A DNA stretch of 9,431 nucleotides, from positions 1 to 9,431 of the forward strand of contig DIPH01000052.1 of assembly GCA_002424045.1 (NCBI GenBank). Direction: 5' to 3'. Positions within the stretch are counted from its first letter, which is position 1. Each line of letters begins with the position of its first letter. Below, piece by piece: positions 1 through 7,779 of this stretch. A program made the position numbers and the translations under genes. Source of the stretch: Firmicutes bacterium UBA5493 (GTDB taxonomy: Bacteria > Bacillota > Limnochordia > Darwinibacteriales > Darwinibacteriaceae). The notes beneath the pieces were generated by a model. That model ran no database searches. It was not told where the DNA came from and saw nothing but the letters and a program-made list of their open reading frames with translations.

Positions 1-20
1 ACTTAATGTGCAAGTCTACA
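1..20. repeat. Left copy of a 20-bp inverted repeat found at both window ends; possible IS end
   Basis: The bases ACTTAATGTGCAAGTCTACA are the exact reverse complement of 9409-9428. Identity stops abruptly at base 20/21. The copy ends in CA-3' at the junction, the terminal dinucleotide typical of many transposons, including the IS21 family. The oppD-like reading frame shows recognisable family character only to the right of base 20. My reading is that this is the last 20 bp of an insertion sequence whose body lies to the left. The family (IS21-like) is only a guess from the general look of the end, and an assembly artefact is the main alternative. Confidence 0.6.
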
Positions 21-160
21 GCCAAGCAATGCCAGAAGAGACCCAAAAAAGCGACTCGCATAAGGTATCATGCTGGCTCCAACACCCGTTGGCACCAGAA
101 GTTGAGCCGTTTTACAGAAGGGAGGTTTCGCAGCATGACAAGCAGATCGCAACGAACTAA
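2..160 (+). CDS. oppD: OppD/DppD-type oligopeptide ABC transporter ATPase, C-terminal remnant
   Basis: Frame 2 is open from the window edge to a TAA at 158-160 and gives 52 residues. They include AMPEE followed by HKVSCWLQHPLAPEVEP, which resembles the extreme C-terminus of the oligo_HPY extension of OppD/DppD ATPases (H-x-V-x-C-W-L-x-H-P-x-A-P). In family members this follows the nucleotide-binding domain, which would lie off the window. The position is right: it sits directly before oppF and overlaps its start by 26 nt, the usual OppD-OppF pairing of two ATPases driving peptide import. The first six codons fall in the terminal inverted repeat (1-20), so the true gene may be interrupted at base 20/21. 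If so, this is the tail of a broken gene and not merely one cut by the window. The assignment rests on a short motif and on context. Confidence 0.6.
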   Translation, partial: LNVQVYSQAMPEETQKSDSHKVSCWLQHPLAPEVEPFYRREVSQHDKQIATN

Positions 161-1136
161 TCTTGTGGAGGTTAAAAACCTCTCGAAGTTTTTCTATCAA
201 CGCCGTAGCGCAGTAAAAGCGGTAGATGACGTGTCCTTCTATATCCCCCGCGGCGAAACACTTGGGCTGGTAGGCGAATCTGGCTGTGGAAAAACCACAT
301 GCGGACGGACCCTTCTTAAGCTCTACCCAGCCACATCTGGCCAAATCATCTATAACGGCAAAGACGTTACCGGGCAAATGTCCCGCAAGGATCTAAAAGC
401 CTTTAAAAAGAGTGCACAAGTGATCTTCCAAGATCCTTATTCCTCCCTCGATCCACGCATGACTATTGCAGAAATTGTGGGAGAAGGTATCGACGTGCAT
501 TTTATGTATTCCAGCAAACAAAAACATGACAAGGTTACAGAGCTCCTGGCCGCGGTAGGGCTCACTGAAGAGTTCGCCAATCGATTTGCCCATGAACTTT
601 CTGGTGGACAGCGCCAACGCGTGGGTATCGCTCGGGCTTTGGCCGTGGATCCAGACTTTATTGTCTGTGATGAACCCATCTCTGCTCTAGATGTATCCAT
701 TCAAGCCCAAATTGTCAACCTACTCATTCGCTTACAAAGAGAACGGGACTTGACGTACCTGTTTATCTCCCACGATCTGTCCATGGTCAAACACATCTCT
801 GACCGCATTGGCGTAATGTACTTGGGTAGCCTAGTGGAAGTTGCTCCAAGTCCAGAAATATTCGGCAAGCCCTTGCATCCATACACAACGGCTTTGCTCT
901 CCGCTATTCCTACGGCAGATCCGGAGCACGAAAAAACAAGGGAGCGCATCAAGCTTCCTGGGGAAGTCCCGAGCGCAATGGATCCCCCCTCGGGCTGTAA
1001 GTTTAGAACACGGTGTCCCTACGCTGTTGATCTTTGTGCCGCTAAAGTCCCTACACTGGATGAAGCGAATCCCGGCCACTTCGTGGCCTGCCATCTGTGG
1101 AAAGAGCTTACCGGAACGTCGGGGGTGGCAAAGTAG
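135..1136 (+). CDS. oppF: OppF/DppF-type oligopeptide ABC transporter ATP-binding protein
   Basis: This is a 333-aa cytoplasmic ATPase subunit of a peptide importer. It would hydrolyse ATP to drive uptake of di- or oligopeptides through OppB/OppC permeases, which are not in this window. Visible motifs are Walker A GESGCGKTT (residues 47-55), the Q-loop VIFQDPYSSLDPR, the signature LSGGQRQR (from 155), Walker B FIVCDEP (D179, E180), the D-loop SALD and the H-loop ISHD. The C-terminal oligo_HPY region carries LHPYT and LPGEVPS, plus the cysteine pattern CKFRTRC-PYAVDLC with a final ACH, usual for this family. I chose ATG 135 because GGAGGT lies at 121-126 and the product starts just before the conserved LVEVKNLSKFF. 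The open frame runs back to 6, but that part is the oppD tail read in another frame. The stop TAG shares its last base with the GTG start of tldD. Confidence 0.93.
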   Translation: MTSRSQRTNLVEVKNLSKFFYQRRSAVKAVDDVSFYIPRGETLGLVGESGCGKTTCGRTLLKLYPATSGQIIYNGKDVTGQMSRKDLKAFKKSAQVIFQDPYSSLDPRMTIAEIVGEGIDVHFMYSSKQKHDKVTELLAAVGLTEEFANRFAHELSGGQRQRVGIARALAVDPDFIVCDEPISALDVSIQAQIVNLLIRLQRERDLTYLFISHDLSMVKHISDRIGVMYLGSLVEVAPSPEIFGKPLHPYTTALLSAIPTADPEHEKTRERIKLPGEVPSAMDPPSGCKFRTRCPYAVDLCAAKVPTLDEANPGHFVACHLWKELTGTSGVAK

Positions 1137-2518
1137 TGCTGACAAGGCAGACAATTGACAAAATCCTTGACCTCGCCTTAGAACTAGGAGGCGACTTTGC
1201 CGAGGTCTACCAAGAAGACACGAGACATAACAACATTCGCGCTCTCCATGATCGGGTAGAAAGCAGTTCATGTGGGCGAGAAAGCGGCATTGGCCTGCGA
1301 ATCTTCTCTGGTCTGAACTCAAGATACGCCTTTACAACCGATGAAGCGGAAGAAAATTTGCTACAGCTGGTAGAGAACATGGCCCAGAGCCTCACGGGTC
1401 CCCAGGGGACGAAGGTTCCCCTTGGGGATCGCACCATCTACGGCAACGCCCATTCCATAATATGCATGCCCCACAATGTGACATACAATCGACGTATGGA
1501 CGTTATCCGCAGAGCTACGTCCGCCGGGATGGCCTATGCACCGGAGATTGTCCAGGTATCAGTGGGCTACCTTGACATCGAACAAGAGGTAGTCATCGCC
1601 AACTCCGAAGGCGTTTATGCTGAAGACACCCGGGTCAAGACGCGCATCTTAATTAACGCCTACGCCCAAAATGAAAAGGGGATCCAAAACGGATACTATG
1701 GACCCGGGGCCATGCGGGGTTTCGAGTACTACGATGATTTAGATATTGAGTGGTACGCCAAAGAAGCTGCTAGAGTGGCAGTGACCATGCTAGGAGCTGA
1801 CAAGTGTCCTGGCGGGCAGATGAGCGTTGTGGTTGACAATGGTTTCGGGGGTCTGATGTTCCACGAAGCATGCGGACATAGTTTAGAAGCGTCCTCGGTA
1901 GCCAAAGGAACCTCTGAATTCTCTGGTAAAGTTGGCCAGCAAATTGCCTCTCCCCTGGTCACCCTCATCGATGATGGGACGATTGCCAATGAGTGGGGAT
2001 CCCTCTCTGTTGATGATGAAGGGCAACCGACCCAGAAGAATGTCTTAATTGAAAATGGAATTCTGAAGAGCTACATGATTGATAAGCTCAACGGCCGGAG
2101 ACTCCAGATGAAACCTACCGGTTCAGCCCGGCGTCAATCCTATCGCTTCGCCCCTACCTCGCGTATGACCAACACCTATATAGCTAATGGACCCCATGGC
2201 AAAGAGGAGATCATCGCCAGCACAGATCAGGGGCTTTTTGTGAAGTACATAAATGGCGGCTCGGTAAATCCTGCCACAGGCGATTTTAACTTCAATGTGA
2301 GTGAAGCCTATCTGATTGAGAGCGGAAAGATCACCAAACCGGTCCGAGGTGCGACCTTGATTGGCAACGGCGGCAACATCCTTCAACAAGTCGATATGGT
2401 CGGCAATAACCTCGAGATTCGCCAAGGTTATTGCTATGCCGGGTCGGGAGCGCTCTTTATCGGTGCGGGACAACCCACCGTCCGTGTGGCAACCATGACT
2501 GTAGGAGGTGCCCAGTGA
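1136..2518 (+). CDS. tldD: TldD-type zinc metallopeptidase subunit
   Basis: This is a 460-aa member of the TldD/PmbA (U62) family. In Escherichia coli, TldD pairs with TldE as a heterodimeric zinc peptidase that degrades unfolded peptides, finishes microcin B17 leader removal and degrades the antitoxin CcdA. The zinc motif HExxxH is present as HEACGH (residues 243-248). The C-terminal cysteine that completes the metal site is present as C433 in GYCYAGSGALF, followed by the family ending GQPTVRVATMTVGG. Length is normal. I chose the GTG start at 1136 because it overlaps the oppF stop (TAGTG), has GGGGGTGG at 1121-1128 as ribosome binding site, and begins right at LTRQTIDKILDLAL. The nearest upstream ATG (1097) would add 13 residues inside oppF. 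The gene shares one base with tldE, so equal synthesis of the two partners is likely. All catalytic residues I can check are intact, so it should be active. Confidence 0.93.
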   Translation: MLTRQTIDKILDLALELGGDFAEVYQEDTRHNNIRALHDRVESSSCGRESGIGLRIFSGLNSRYAFTTDEAEENLLQLVENMAQSLTGPQGTKVPLGDRTIYGNAHSIICMPHNVTYNRRMDVIRRATSAGMAYAPEIVQVSVGYLDIEQEVVIANSEGVYAEDTRVKTRILINAYAQNEKGIQNGYYGPGAMRGFEYYDDLDIEWYAKEAARVAVTMLGADKCPGGQMSVVVDNGFGGLMFHEACGHSLEASSVAKGTSEFSGKVGQQIASPLVTLIDDGTIANEWGSLSVDDEGQPTQKNVLIENGILKSYMIDKLNGRRLQMKPTGSARRQSYRFAPTSRMTNTYIANGPHGKEEIIASTDQGLFVKYINGGSVNPATGDFNFNVSEAYLIESGKITKPVRGATLIGNGGNILQQVDMVGNNLEIRQGYCYAGSGALFIGAGQPTVRVATMTVGGAQ

Positions 2519-3855
2519 TGCTGCAGAGGTTTATTGATGCCTTCACCAAAGAAGCTAATCAAACGGGAATCGACCGTCTGGAGTTCTACATTAAAGAGTG
2601 TCAGGGACAAACAGTCCAGGTGTATAAACAAGAAGTGGAACGAATCAGCCTCTCCGACGAGACTCTGGTCTTTATTGAAGGCGAATACGAGGGTTATAAG
2701 GGGTCGACCTTTGTGGAGAGCATTGGCTCGGCCCGCATCAGCGAACATCTCAACGTTATTCGTCAAATCGCCCAGCACAACAAGGAACCCTTTAAACCGC
2801 GACCGACCTTCACGGCACAGGCCAGAACAAAAGGGATCGTGCACGAACTCCCCAGCATAGAAAAGGTTACAGAGTGGCTCAAACAAGGAGAACAGAGGGC
2901 CTATGGCTTTGATAAGCGGGTTGACAATGTCGGTGTGTCTTCCCATACAACGCACCGAGAGAAAGTCACTCTCCTAGGTGCCCAGGGGGATCGACTCGAA
3001 GATACTGTCCAATTTGACCGGGTGCGCATGTCACTTGTGGCTCGAGATGGGGCTGCGGTCCAGAGTGCCTTTGAAAGCCGATTGGGAACGTCCATTGACC
3101 AGGAGACGCTCCTTTCCCTAGCTGATCAAGCAGCGGAAAAGGTCGTATCCCAGCTGGAGGCCTCACCTGTTAAGACAGGTCAGTATGCAATTATCCTGCA
3201 AAATAGCTTGGTTTGTGACTTGATTCTAGCTTTCGTGCCAGGCTTGTATGCAGACCGGGCGCAAAAAAAGATGAGTGTGTTAGCAAACAAGGTCGGGCAG
3301 ACAATCACCTCGTCTCTGTTTAGCCTAGTTGAAGATCCACATCTCCCGAGCGGCATCGTCACTCGCAGTTTTGATGACGAGGGCACGCCTACACAAGGGA
3401 AAGCCATTATTGAAGCAGGAAGACTCACCACGCTTCTGCACAATCTAGAAACAGCCCGTGCCTTTAAGGTGCAATCAACGGGTAATGGCTTTAAGAGCCT
3501 GTACAGAGAGCAACCCGCAGTTAGTCCAACCAATCTCTACGTTCCTAGTGGCACCTACACTTTACCAGAGATGATGAAAGAGATGAGAAGCGGACTTCTA
3601 ATCACGGATTGTGACGGCATCTCCGCTGGGGCCAACTCGGTTTCCGGAGATTTTTCCCTCATTGCCAAGGGCTACCTTGTGGAAAACGGAGCCATTCAAA
3701 GAGCGGTCAATCAAATCACCATTGGCGGCAATTATTATGAAATGTTGAACAATGTATCTGTGGTCGGTAGCGAATATGCCACAGGAGGTTCATCGGGCGG
3801 TTTCATTCAAGCCCCCTCCCTTCTTGTCAATCAGCTATTCGTTTCTGGAACTTAA
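2518..3855 (+). CDS. tldE: TldE/PmbA-type non-catalytic partner of TldD
   Basis: This 445-aa paralogue of TldD belongs to the same TldD/PmbA family but has no HExxxH motif, as expected for TldE, which shapes the peptide channel of the heterodimer but binds no zinc. Family features include the central region around DDEGTPTQGKAIIEAGRLTTLL, then NLYVPSGTYTLPEMM, LLITDCDGISAGANSVSGDFSLIAKGYLVENG (split here by position, residues about 360-395) and the C-terminal APSLLVNQLFVSG. The ATG at 2518 is fused to the tldD stop (TGATG), with TAGGAGG at 2502-2508 as an excellent ribosome binding site, so it is translationally coupled. It is the last gene of the operon, with a terminator 8 nt after the stop. 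Substrates here are unknown; coupling to a peptide importer suggests breakdown or trimming of imported peptides, which is inference. Confidence 0.9.
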   Translation: MLQRFIDAFTKEANQTGIDRLEFYIKECQGQTVQVYKQEVERISLSDETLVFIEGEYEGYKGSTFVESIGSARISEHLNVIRQIAQHNKEPFKPRPTFTAQARTKGIVHELPSIEKVTEWLKQGEQRAYGFDKRVDNVGVSSHTTHREKVTLLGAQGDRLEDTVQFDRVRMSLVARDGAAVQSAFESRLGTSIDQETLLSLADQAAEKVVSQLEASPVKTGQYAIILQNSLVCDLILAFVPGLYADRAQKKMSVLANKVGQTITSSLFSLVEDPHLPSGIVTRSFDDEGTPTQGKAIIEAGRLTTLLHNLETARAFKVQSTGNGFKSLYREQPAVSPTNLYVPSGTYTLPEMMKEMRSGLLITDCDGISAGANSVSGDFSLIAKGYLVENGAIQRAVNQITIGGNYYEMLNNVSVVGSEYATGGSSGGFIQAPSLLVNQLFVSGT

Positions 3856-3862
3856 GATCAGC

Positions 3863-3899
3863 AAAGCAGCCTCCACCGGAACGGCAGAAGGCTGCTTTT
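3863..3899 (+). terminator. Rho-independent terminator of the opp-tld operon
   Basis: AAAGCAGCCT (3863-3872) pairs with AGGCTGCTTT (3889-3898), a perfect 10-bp stem with a 16-nt loop. It runs into TTTT and, after five bases, a second T run (TTTTT at 3906-3910). It lies 8 nt after the tldE stop and between convergent operons. The G/C-rich stem core could also stop potD transcription on the other strand, but the T tract on that side is poor. An outer inverted repeat, AGATCAG (3855-3861) with CTGATCT (3911-3917), encloses it. Confidence 0.85.
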
Positions 3900-3915
3900 C
3901 ATCTGTTTTTCTGAT

Positions 3916-4986
3916 CTATCTCAGCTTAAATTCCAAGTAGATGTGCTCATATTCGTCCATGACTCTGTCGACACCAATATAGAAACTTGTATTTTCAACA
4001 ACTTCGTCAGCCAGATTGAGCATGGGGTTGTTCTTGAAATCCTCCGGTAAATACTCCTCAGCCGCCTTATTAGGACTTGTAAACTTGGTCAGGTCAGCAA
4101 TTCTGGCGGCAATCTCCGGCCTCATGATGAAGTTCAAGAACTGGTAAGCTCCATCCTTGTTCGGCGCGTCCTTCGACATCACCCAAGAGTCGATATAAAT
4201 AGGCATCCCTTCTGTGGGGAACACCGGTGCAAGTTCAGGTCTGGATTGCACACCTTTTACGGCCTGGTTGGAATACATAAAGCCAGCTACTGCTTCTCCG
4301 TTAACCAAGGAATCCTCTGGTGTGTTGGTCTCAAAGCGCATGATGTTGGGTTTGAGGGCAAAGAGTTTCTCCCTTGCTTCAGCCACTTTTGCCGGGTCTG
4401 TTTCATTATATTCATAACCAAGAGACTTTAACACTAGCCCCATAATTTCCACAGACCAGTCAATGAGGACAACATTGTTCGCTAACTCTTCTTGCCATAA
4501 ATCGTGATAGCTCGTAATGGGATCGGCCCCTAAGGCCTCCACCGCACCAGGATTCACCAGCAAGAAGGAAATCGAGATGGCATAGGGGATAGAATACTGA
4601 TCGTCAGGATCATAGTATGCGCCGTGGTAGACAGGGTTGATATTGGCGTAGTTAGGCAACTGATCTTTGTCTAAGACTGCCAGCATGTCATTTTGCCTGA
4701 GGATATCAACCATATAGTCAGTGACTACTGCTAGGTCGTATTGACCAGGACTTGCCTCCAGCAAAGACTGCATATCTTCATTGGACGTAACTTCTTTGTA
4801 GTTCACCTTAATGCCGGTTTCTTGTTCAAATTCACTAATGATGGCTCTAGGAATAAAGTCCCCACCCCAGGTCATGAGGTTGACCTCACCTGCAGCTTCT
4901 ACTACTTGGTTCGTAGACAGGATTACTCCCAGAGCAATGGTGACAACAAGAATTCCAACAATTAGTCTGAATCTCTGCGTTCTCAT
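3916..4986 (-). CDS. potD: PotD-type polyamine ABC transporter substrate-binding protein
   Basis: This 356-aa extracytoplasmic protein would capture a polyamine-like solute (spermidine or putrescine type) and deliver it to PotB/PotC. It starts with a basic n-region (R2, R5, R7), a hydrophobic core to about residue 23 and a possible signal peptidase I site VEA|AG near residue 32. There is no lipobox cysteine, unusual for a Bacillota binding protein. The mature part aligns by eye with E. coli PotD: LMTWGGDFIP matches the first pocket tryptophan, LIDWSVE keeps the glutamate of the second pocket but not the following aspartate, and PIYIDSW keeps the key aspartate, with Tyr replacing Trp before it. 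GFMYSNQA also has Tyr for Trp. The fold and family are clear; exact substrate is not. ATG 4986 abuts the potC stop (TAAATG), with AGGAGG at 5000-4995. It is the last gene of the operon. Confidence 0.9.
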   Translation of the reverse strand: MRTQRFRLIVGILVVTIALGVILSTNQVVEAAGEVNLMTWGGDFIPRAIISEFEQETGIKVNYKEVTSNEDMQSLLEASPGQYDLAVVTDYMVDILRQNDMLAVLDKDQLPNYANINPVYHGAYYDPDDQYSIPYAISISFLLVNPGAVEALGADPITSYHDLWQEELANNVVLIDWSVEIMGLVLKSLGYEYNETDPAKVAEAREKLFALKPNIMRFETNTPEDSLVNGEAVAGFMYSNQAVKGVQSRPELAPVFPTEGMPIYIDSWVMSKDAPNKDGAYQFLNFIMRPEIAARIADLTKFTSPNKAAEEYLPEDFKNNPMLNLADEVVENTSFYIGVDRVMDEYEHIYLEFKLR

Positions 4987-5775
4987 TTAAAGATCCTCCT
5001 TGTGTTGTTTTTTGTTGAATAGTTGACTTAAGCCAACTACAATAAACATTCCTACCAAGATCAAGGTACAAAGGGCATTGACCTTTGGTGTAACTCCTAC
5101 GCGCATCATGGAAAAAATATGCACGGGTAGAGTCGTAGTTTTTGGACCCGACATATATGTGGAGATTATCACATCGTCCAAAGACATGGCCAGTGCGAGG
5201 AGCGATGCGGTAATAATCGAAGGAATCACTAAAGGTAGAATAACCGTTCTGACCGTCTGCCACGTCGTTGCCCCTAAGTCTCTCGCCGACTCGAGAATGG
5301 AACGATCGATTTCTTTGAGCCTCAGTTGCACCATAATATACACATAAGGCACACAAAACAGGGAATGGGACAACACTAGCGTTAGGTGCCCAAAGGGTAG
5401 GCGTAGAGCATTAAAGAAAATGAGAAGTGCTATGCCTAGGGCGACCTCGGGAATTAGTAAGGGTAGAATCATCATGCCCTGAATGGCGCTTTTCATTCTG
5501 TCCGTCACCCACATGGAAATCACGGCGCTGGCTGTACCCAGGATCGCCGATAGAACAGAGGTAATCAAAGCGACTTCCATGCTCACCTTAAACGCTTCGA
5601 CGATGACCCGATCTCGAAATAACATACGATACCAATCGAAGGTAAACCCAGTCCACTGGGCCGTTGAGGGACTGGCGTTGAACGAATACAAGATCACACT
5701 AAGCACTGGCAAGTACAATGCCACAAAAAATAGTGACAGATAGAAGGTATCGAATTTTCTAGCCTTCAGTCTCAT
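4987..5775 (-). CDS. potC: PotC-type polyamine ABC transporter permease
   Basis: This 262-aa inner-membrane permease forms the polyamine channel with PotB. It has several clear hydrophobic segments: the N-terminal one around residues 12-33 (LSLFFVALYLPVLSVILYSF), one near 66-88, MILPLLIPEVALGIALLIFF, and a final one near LCTLILVGMFIVVGL. The cytoplasmic EAA loop that docks the ATPase is visible as ILESARDLGATTWQTVRTVILP. Length and layout are normal for PotC. Its ATG overlaps the potB stop as ATGA (5775-5772), with AAGGA about 10 nt before it, so translation is coupled. Its stop directly abuts the potD start. PotC of Bacillota is sometimes fused to PotD; here they are separate but adjacent. 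Confidence 0.92.
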   Translation of the reverse strand: MRLKARKFDTFYLSLFFVALYLPVLSVILYSFNASPSTAQWTGFTFDWYRMLFRDRVIVEAFKVSMEVALITSVLSAILGTASAVISMWVTDRMKSAIQGMMILPLLIPEVALGIALLIFFNALRLPFGHLTLVLSHSLFCVPYVYIMVQLRLKEIDRSILESARDLGATTWQTVRTVILPLVIPSIITASLLALAMSLDDVIISTYMSGPKTTTLPVHIFSMMRVGVTPKVNALCTLILVGMFIVVGLSQLFNKKQHKEDL

Positions 5776-6620
5776 TGAAATAATCCTTCCCTATCGTCTT
5801 TCGCAACCTTACTGTATAGAGAGATGACGAGCAAAGCCACAATAATCATGGCGATTGAAAACGCCGCAGCTAGTGGTCTATTTCTGCCCCTGGTCACCTG
5901 CGTATTGATTAAATTACCCAAAAAGATGGTGTTCCCTCCACCGAGCAAGTCAGAAACATAGAACAGGCCCAAAGCAGGAATAAAGACGAGGGTAAATCCC
6001 CCGGCGATACCCGGTATGGTCAGAGGCAGGGTTATATTAAAAAACGTCTGCCGTTTACTGGCCCCTAAATCATACGACGCTTCAAGCAAGGACCTGTCGA
6101 GCTTATCTACCGAATTAAAGATAGCTACTATCATGAAAGGAACCAACATATAGGCGGTACCGATGAGAGTAGTACTAAATTTATACATCATAGGCACTGG
6201 TCTGTCAATCACTCCTATGGCTAGGAGCACATTGTTAATAATTCCCGCATTGCCCAGAAGTATCATCCACCCGTAGGTTCTAAGCAGGCTCGAGATCCAA
6301 AATGGAAGCATAATCAAGCCGATGGAAAAGGCGCGTTTCTTCGGCTCGAGATTTGCTGTAATGTAGGCCACCGGATAGCCGATTACAAGAGTCACTAGAG
6401 CTGTTAGCAATGCGAGGAGCAGAGAATTGAGAAACACCCTTAGGTAAATGGGGTCCACCACCCGCTGGTAGTTCTCCAGTGTGAACTGAACGATGATATT
6501 CCCCAAAGAGTCTCTGGACAAAAAGCTGAGGACAAATACAAAAACAAGAGGTATTCCGACTAATAGGCCGATCCATACGAGAATTGGCACGGCCAGAATG
6601 TTCCGCTTGAACGTCTGCAT
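5772..6620 (-). CDS. potB: PotB-type polyamine ABC transporter permease
   Basis: This 282-aa membrane permease is the first of the two channel subunits. The N-terminal membrane segment is long and hydrophobic (residues about 9-33), followed by a periplasmic-side loop and further membrane segments around LLLALLTALVTLVIGYPVAYI, IGLIMLPFWISSLLRTYGWMI and the C-terminal FSIAMIIVALLVISL. The EAA loop reads LLEASYDLGASKRQTFFNITLP, with the conserved glycine. ATG 6620 follows the potA stop by one base and has AGAGAGG at 6632-6626. It overlaps potC by four bases. Family and role are clear from sequence and operon; the substrate is inferred from the whole set. Confidence 0.92.
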   Translation of the reverse strand: MQTFKRNILAVPILVWIGLLVGIPLVFVFVLSFLSRDSLGNIIVQFTLENYQRVVDPIYLRVFLNSLLLALLTALVTLVIGYPVAYITANLEPKKRAFSIGLIMLPFWISSLLRTYGWMILLGNAGIINNVLLAIGVIDRPVPMMYKFSTTLIGTAYMLVPFMIVAIFNSVDKLDRSLLEASYDLGASKRQTFFNITLPLTIPGIAGGFTLVFIPALGLFYVSDLLGGGNTIFLGNLINTQVTRGRNRPLAAAFSIAMIIVALLVISLYSKVAKDDREGLFQ

Positions 6621-6621
6621 G

Positions 6622-7722
6622 CTAAACCTCTCTTTCTACCCCAGAATCTTCGAGAGGAAGCAAGATTGCTCCATGGTCTTCCCACACAACATAAACTAAA
6701 TCTCCTATTTCACACTCGCAGTCGGTTTTTTGGTACTCTACAACCGTAATCATCTTATCATCAACTTTTAGCTCCATGCGAATCTGTGACCCGGCATAAT
6801 GGATGGACAACACTTCAGCCTTTAGTGCATTGGGAGTCTCATCGCAGGACACTCGCATCTTATCCATGTGAATGGCCAAGGTAGCCGCCTGGCCACTTTC
6901 CAGACGATGCTGTTTTGGATTTCTAATACTAACAATATTATCGCCAAGTTTAACCTTGGAGTGTGTCTCCTTGGTCTCCAGAACCTCGACCTGCATGATA
7001 TTGCGATCTCCAATAAAAGTAGTGACAAAGAGGTTGACAGGGTTATTATAGATGTCCCTAGGACTCCCGAGCTGTTGCACCTTACCCTGATCGATAACGA
7101 CGATGCGGTCCGACATATTCAGCGCTTCCTCTTGATCGTGGGTAACATAGACAAAAGTGGTCCCCGTCTTTTTTTGCAAATGGGCCAATTCTGTCTGCAT
7201 ATGCTTCCTGAGCTTCAAATCCAAAGCTCCTAAGGGCTCATCCAAAAGCAAGATAGCGGGCTCATTGATCAGGGCCCTGGCAATGGCGATTCTTTGCCTT
7301 TGTCCACCGGATAGTTGATGGGGCATGCGTTTTTCATAGCCGAGCATCTGTACTAGGTCCAAAACGTCTCGAACTCTTTCCTTTAACTCGGCCTCCTTCA
7401 TAGATTTCTTAACCCGGGGACCATAGGCGATATTATCATAGACATTGAGATGGGGAAACAAGGCGTAATTCTGGAAGACAGTGTTCACGTTGCGCTTATT
7501 CGGAGCTATCCCCTTAATGGAGCTACCATTTAGCAGAATGTCTCCAGAATGAACACTCTCTAAGCCTGCAATACACCTTAAAAGGGTCGTCTTACCACAG
7601 CCTGATGGACCTAGAAGCGTCAGAAATTCTCCTTGCTCTATGGTAAAGGAGATATCTTTCAGTACATGAACATCACCAAAGTATTTATTGATATTAATGA
7701 GATTAAGGAGTGGCGGTTTCAC
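6622..7722 (-). CDS. potA: PotA-type polyamine ABC transporter ATP-binding protein
   Basis: This 366-aa ATPase powers the importer. The nucleotide-binding domain has Walker A GPSGCGKTT (38-46), Q-loop VFQNYALFPH (82-91), signature LSGGQRQR (137-144), Walker B ILLLDEP (157-163), D-loop GALD and H-loop VTHDQEEA (H195). The remaining 150 or so residues form a TOBE-type regulatory domain (for example LAIHMDKMRVSCDE), giving the usual PotA length of 360-380. The start is a GTG at 7722 with GGAAAGGGG at 7738-7730. A near-consensus promoter lies 37 nt upstream, so this is the first gene of potABCD. It shares a strand with the regulator gene upstream, and no terminator is visible between them, so some read-through is possible. 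Confidence 0.93.
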   Translation of the reverse strand: MKPPLLNLININKYFGDVHVLKDISFTIEQGEFLTLLGPSGCGKTTLLRCIAGLESVHSGDILLNGSSIKGIAPNKRNVNTVFQNYALFPHLNVYDNIAYGPRVKKSMKEAELKERVRDVLDLVQMLGYEKRMPHQLSGGQRQRIAIARALINEPAILLLDEPLGALDLKLRKHMQTELAHLQKKTGTTFVYVTHDQEEALNMSDRIVVIDQGKVQQLGSPRDIYNNPVNLFVTTFIGDRNIMQVEVLETKETHSKVKLGDNIVSIRNPKQHRLESGQAATLAIHMDKMRVSCDETPNALKAEVLSIHYAGSQIRMELKVDDKMITVVEYQKTDCECEIGDLVYVVWEDHGAILLPLEDSGVEREV

Positions 7723-7757
7723 GTAGAGCCCCTTTCCAAGAACAGTGGTTTTAAAAT

Positions 7758-7779
7758 TAGTATAATTTAAATAATACTA
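7758..7779. promoter_or_regulatory. AT-rich palindrome over the potA promoter, candidate ArsR-family operator
   Basis: The core AGTATAATTTAAATAATACT (7759-7778) matches its own reverse complement at 18 of 20 positions, and one more pair (T7758/A7779) extends it to 22 bp. It overlaps the -10 and spacer, where a bound dimer would block RNA polymerase. ArsR-family dimers bind AT-rich imperfect inverted repeats of about this size, and an ArsR-type gene ends about 30 bp away. Chance palindromes are easier in AT-rich DNA, so binding is inferred. Confidence 0.6.

Noticed and set aside
6..134. N-terminal extension of OppF by 43 residues in the open frame from base 6
   Set aside because: The extension is unlike OppF N-termini, begins in the terminal repeat and overlaps the oppD tail. 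ATG 135 has a good GGAGGT and the standard family start.
831..1322. Long open frame of 163 codons on the minus strand across oppF and tldD
   Set aside because: It lies opposite two well-supported genes, has no ribosome binding site or recognisable domain, and is a shadow frame.
2434..2955. 173-codon open frame on the minus strand opposite tldE
   Set aside because: It is antisense to clearly conserved tldD/tldE coding sequence, with no family character; a shadow frame.
7723..7758. Riboswitch or attenuator in the potA leader
   Set aside because: The predicted leader is only about 30 nt and shows no stable stem before the ribosome binding site.
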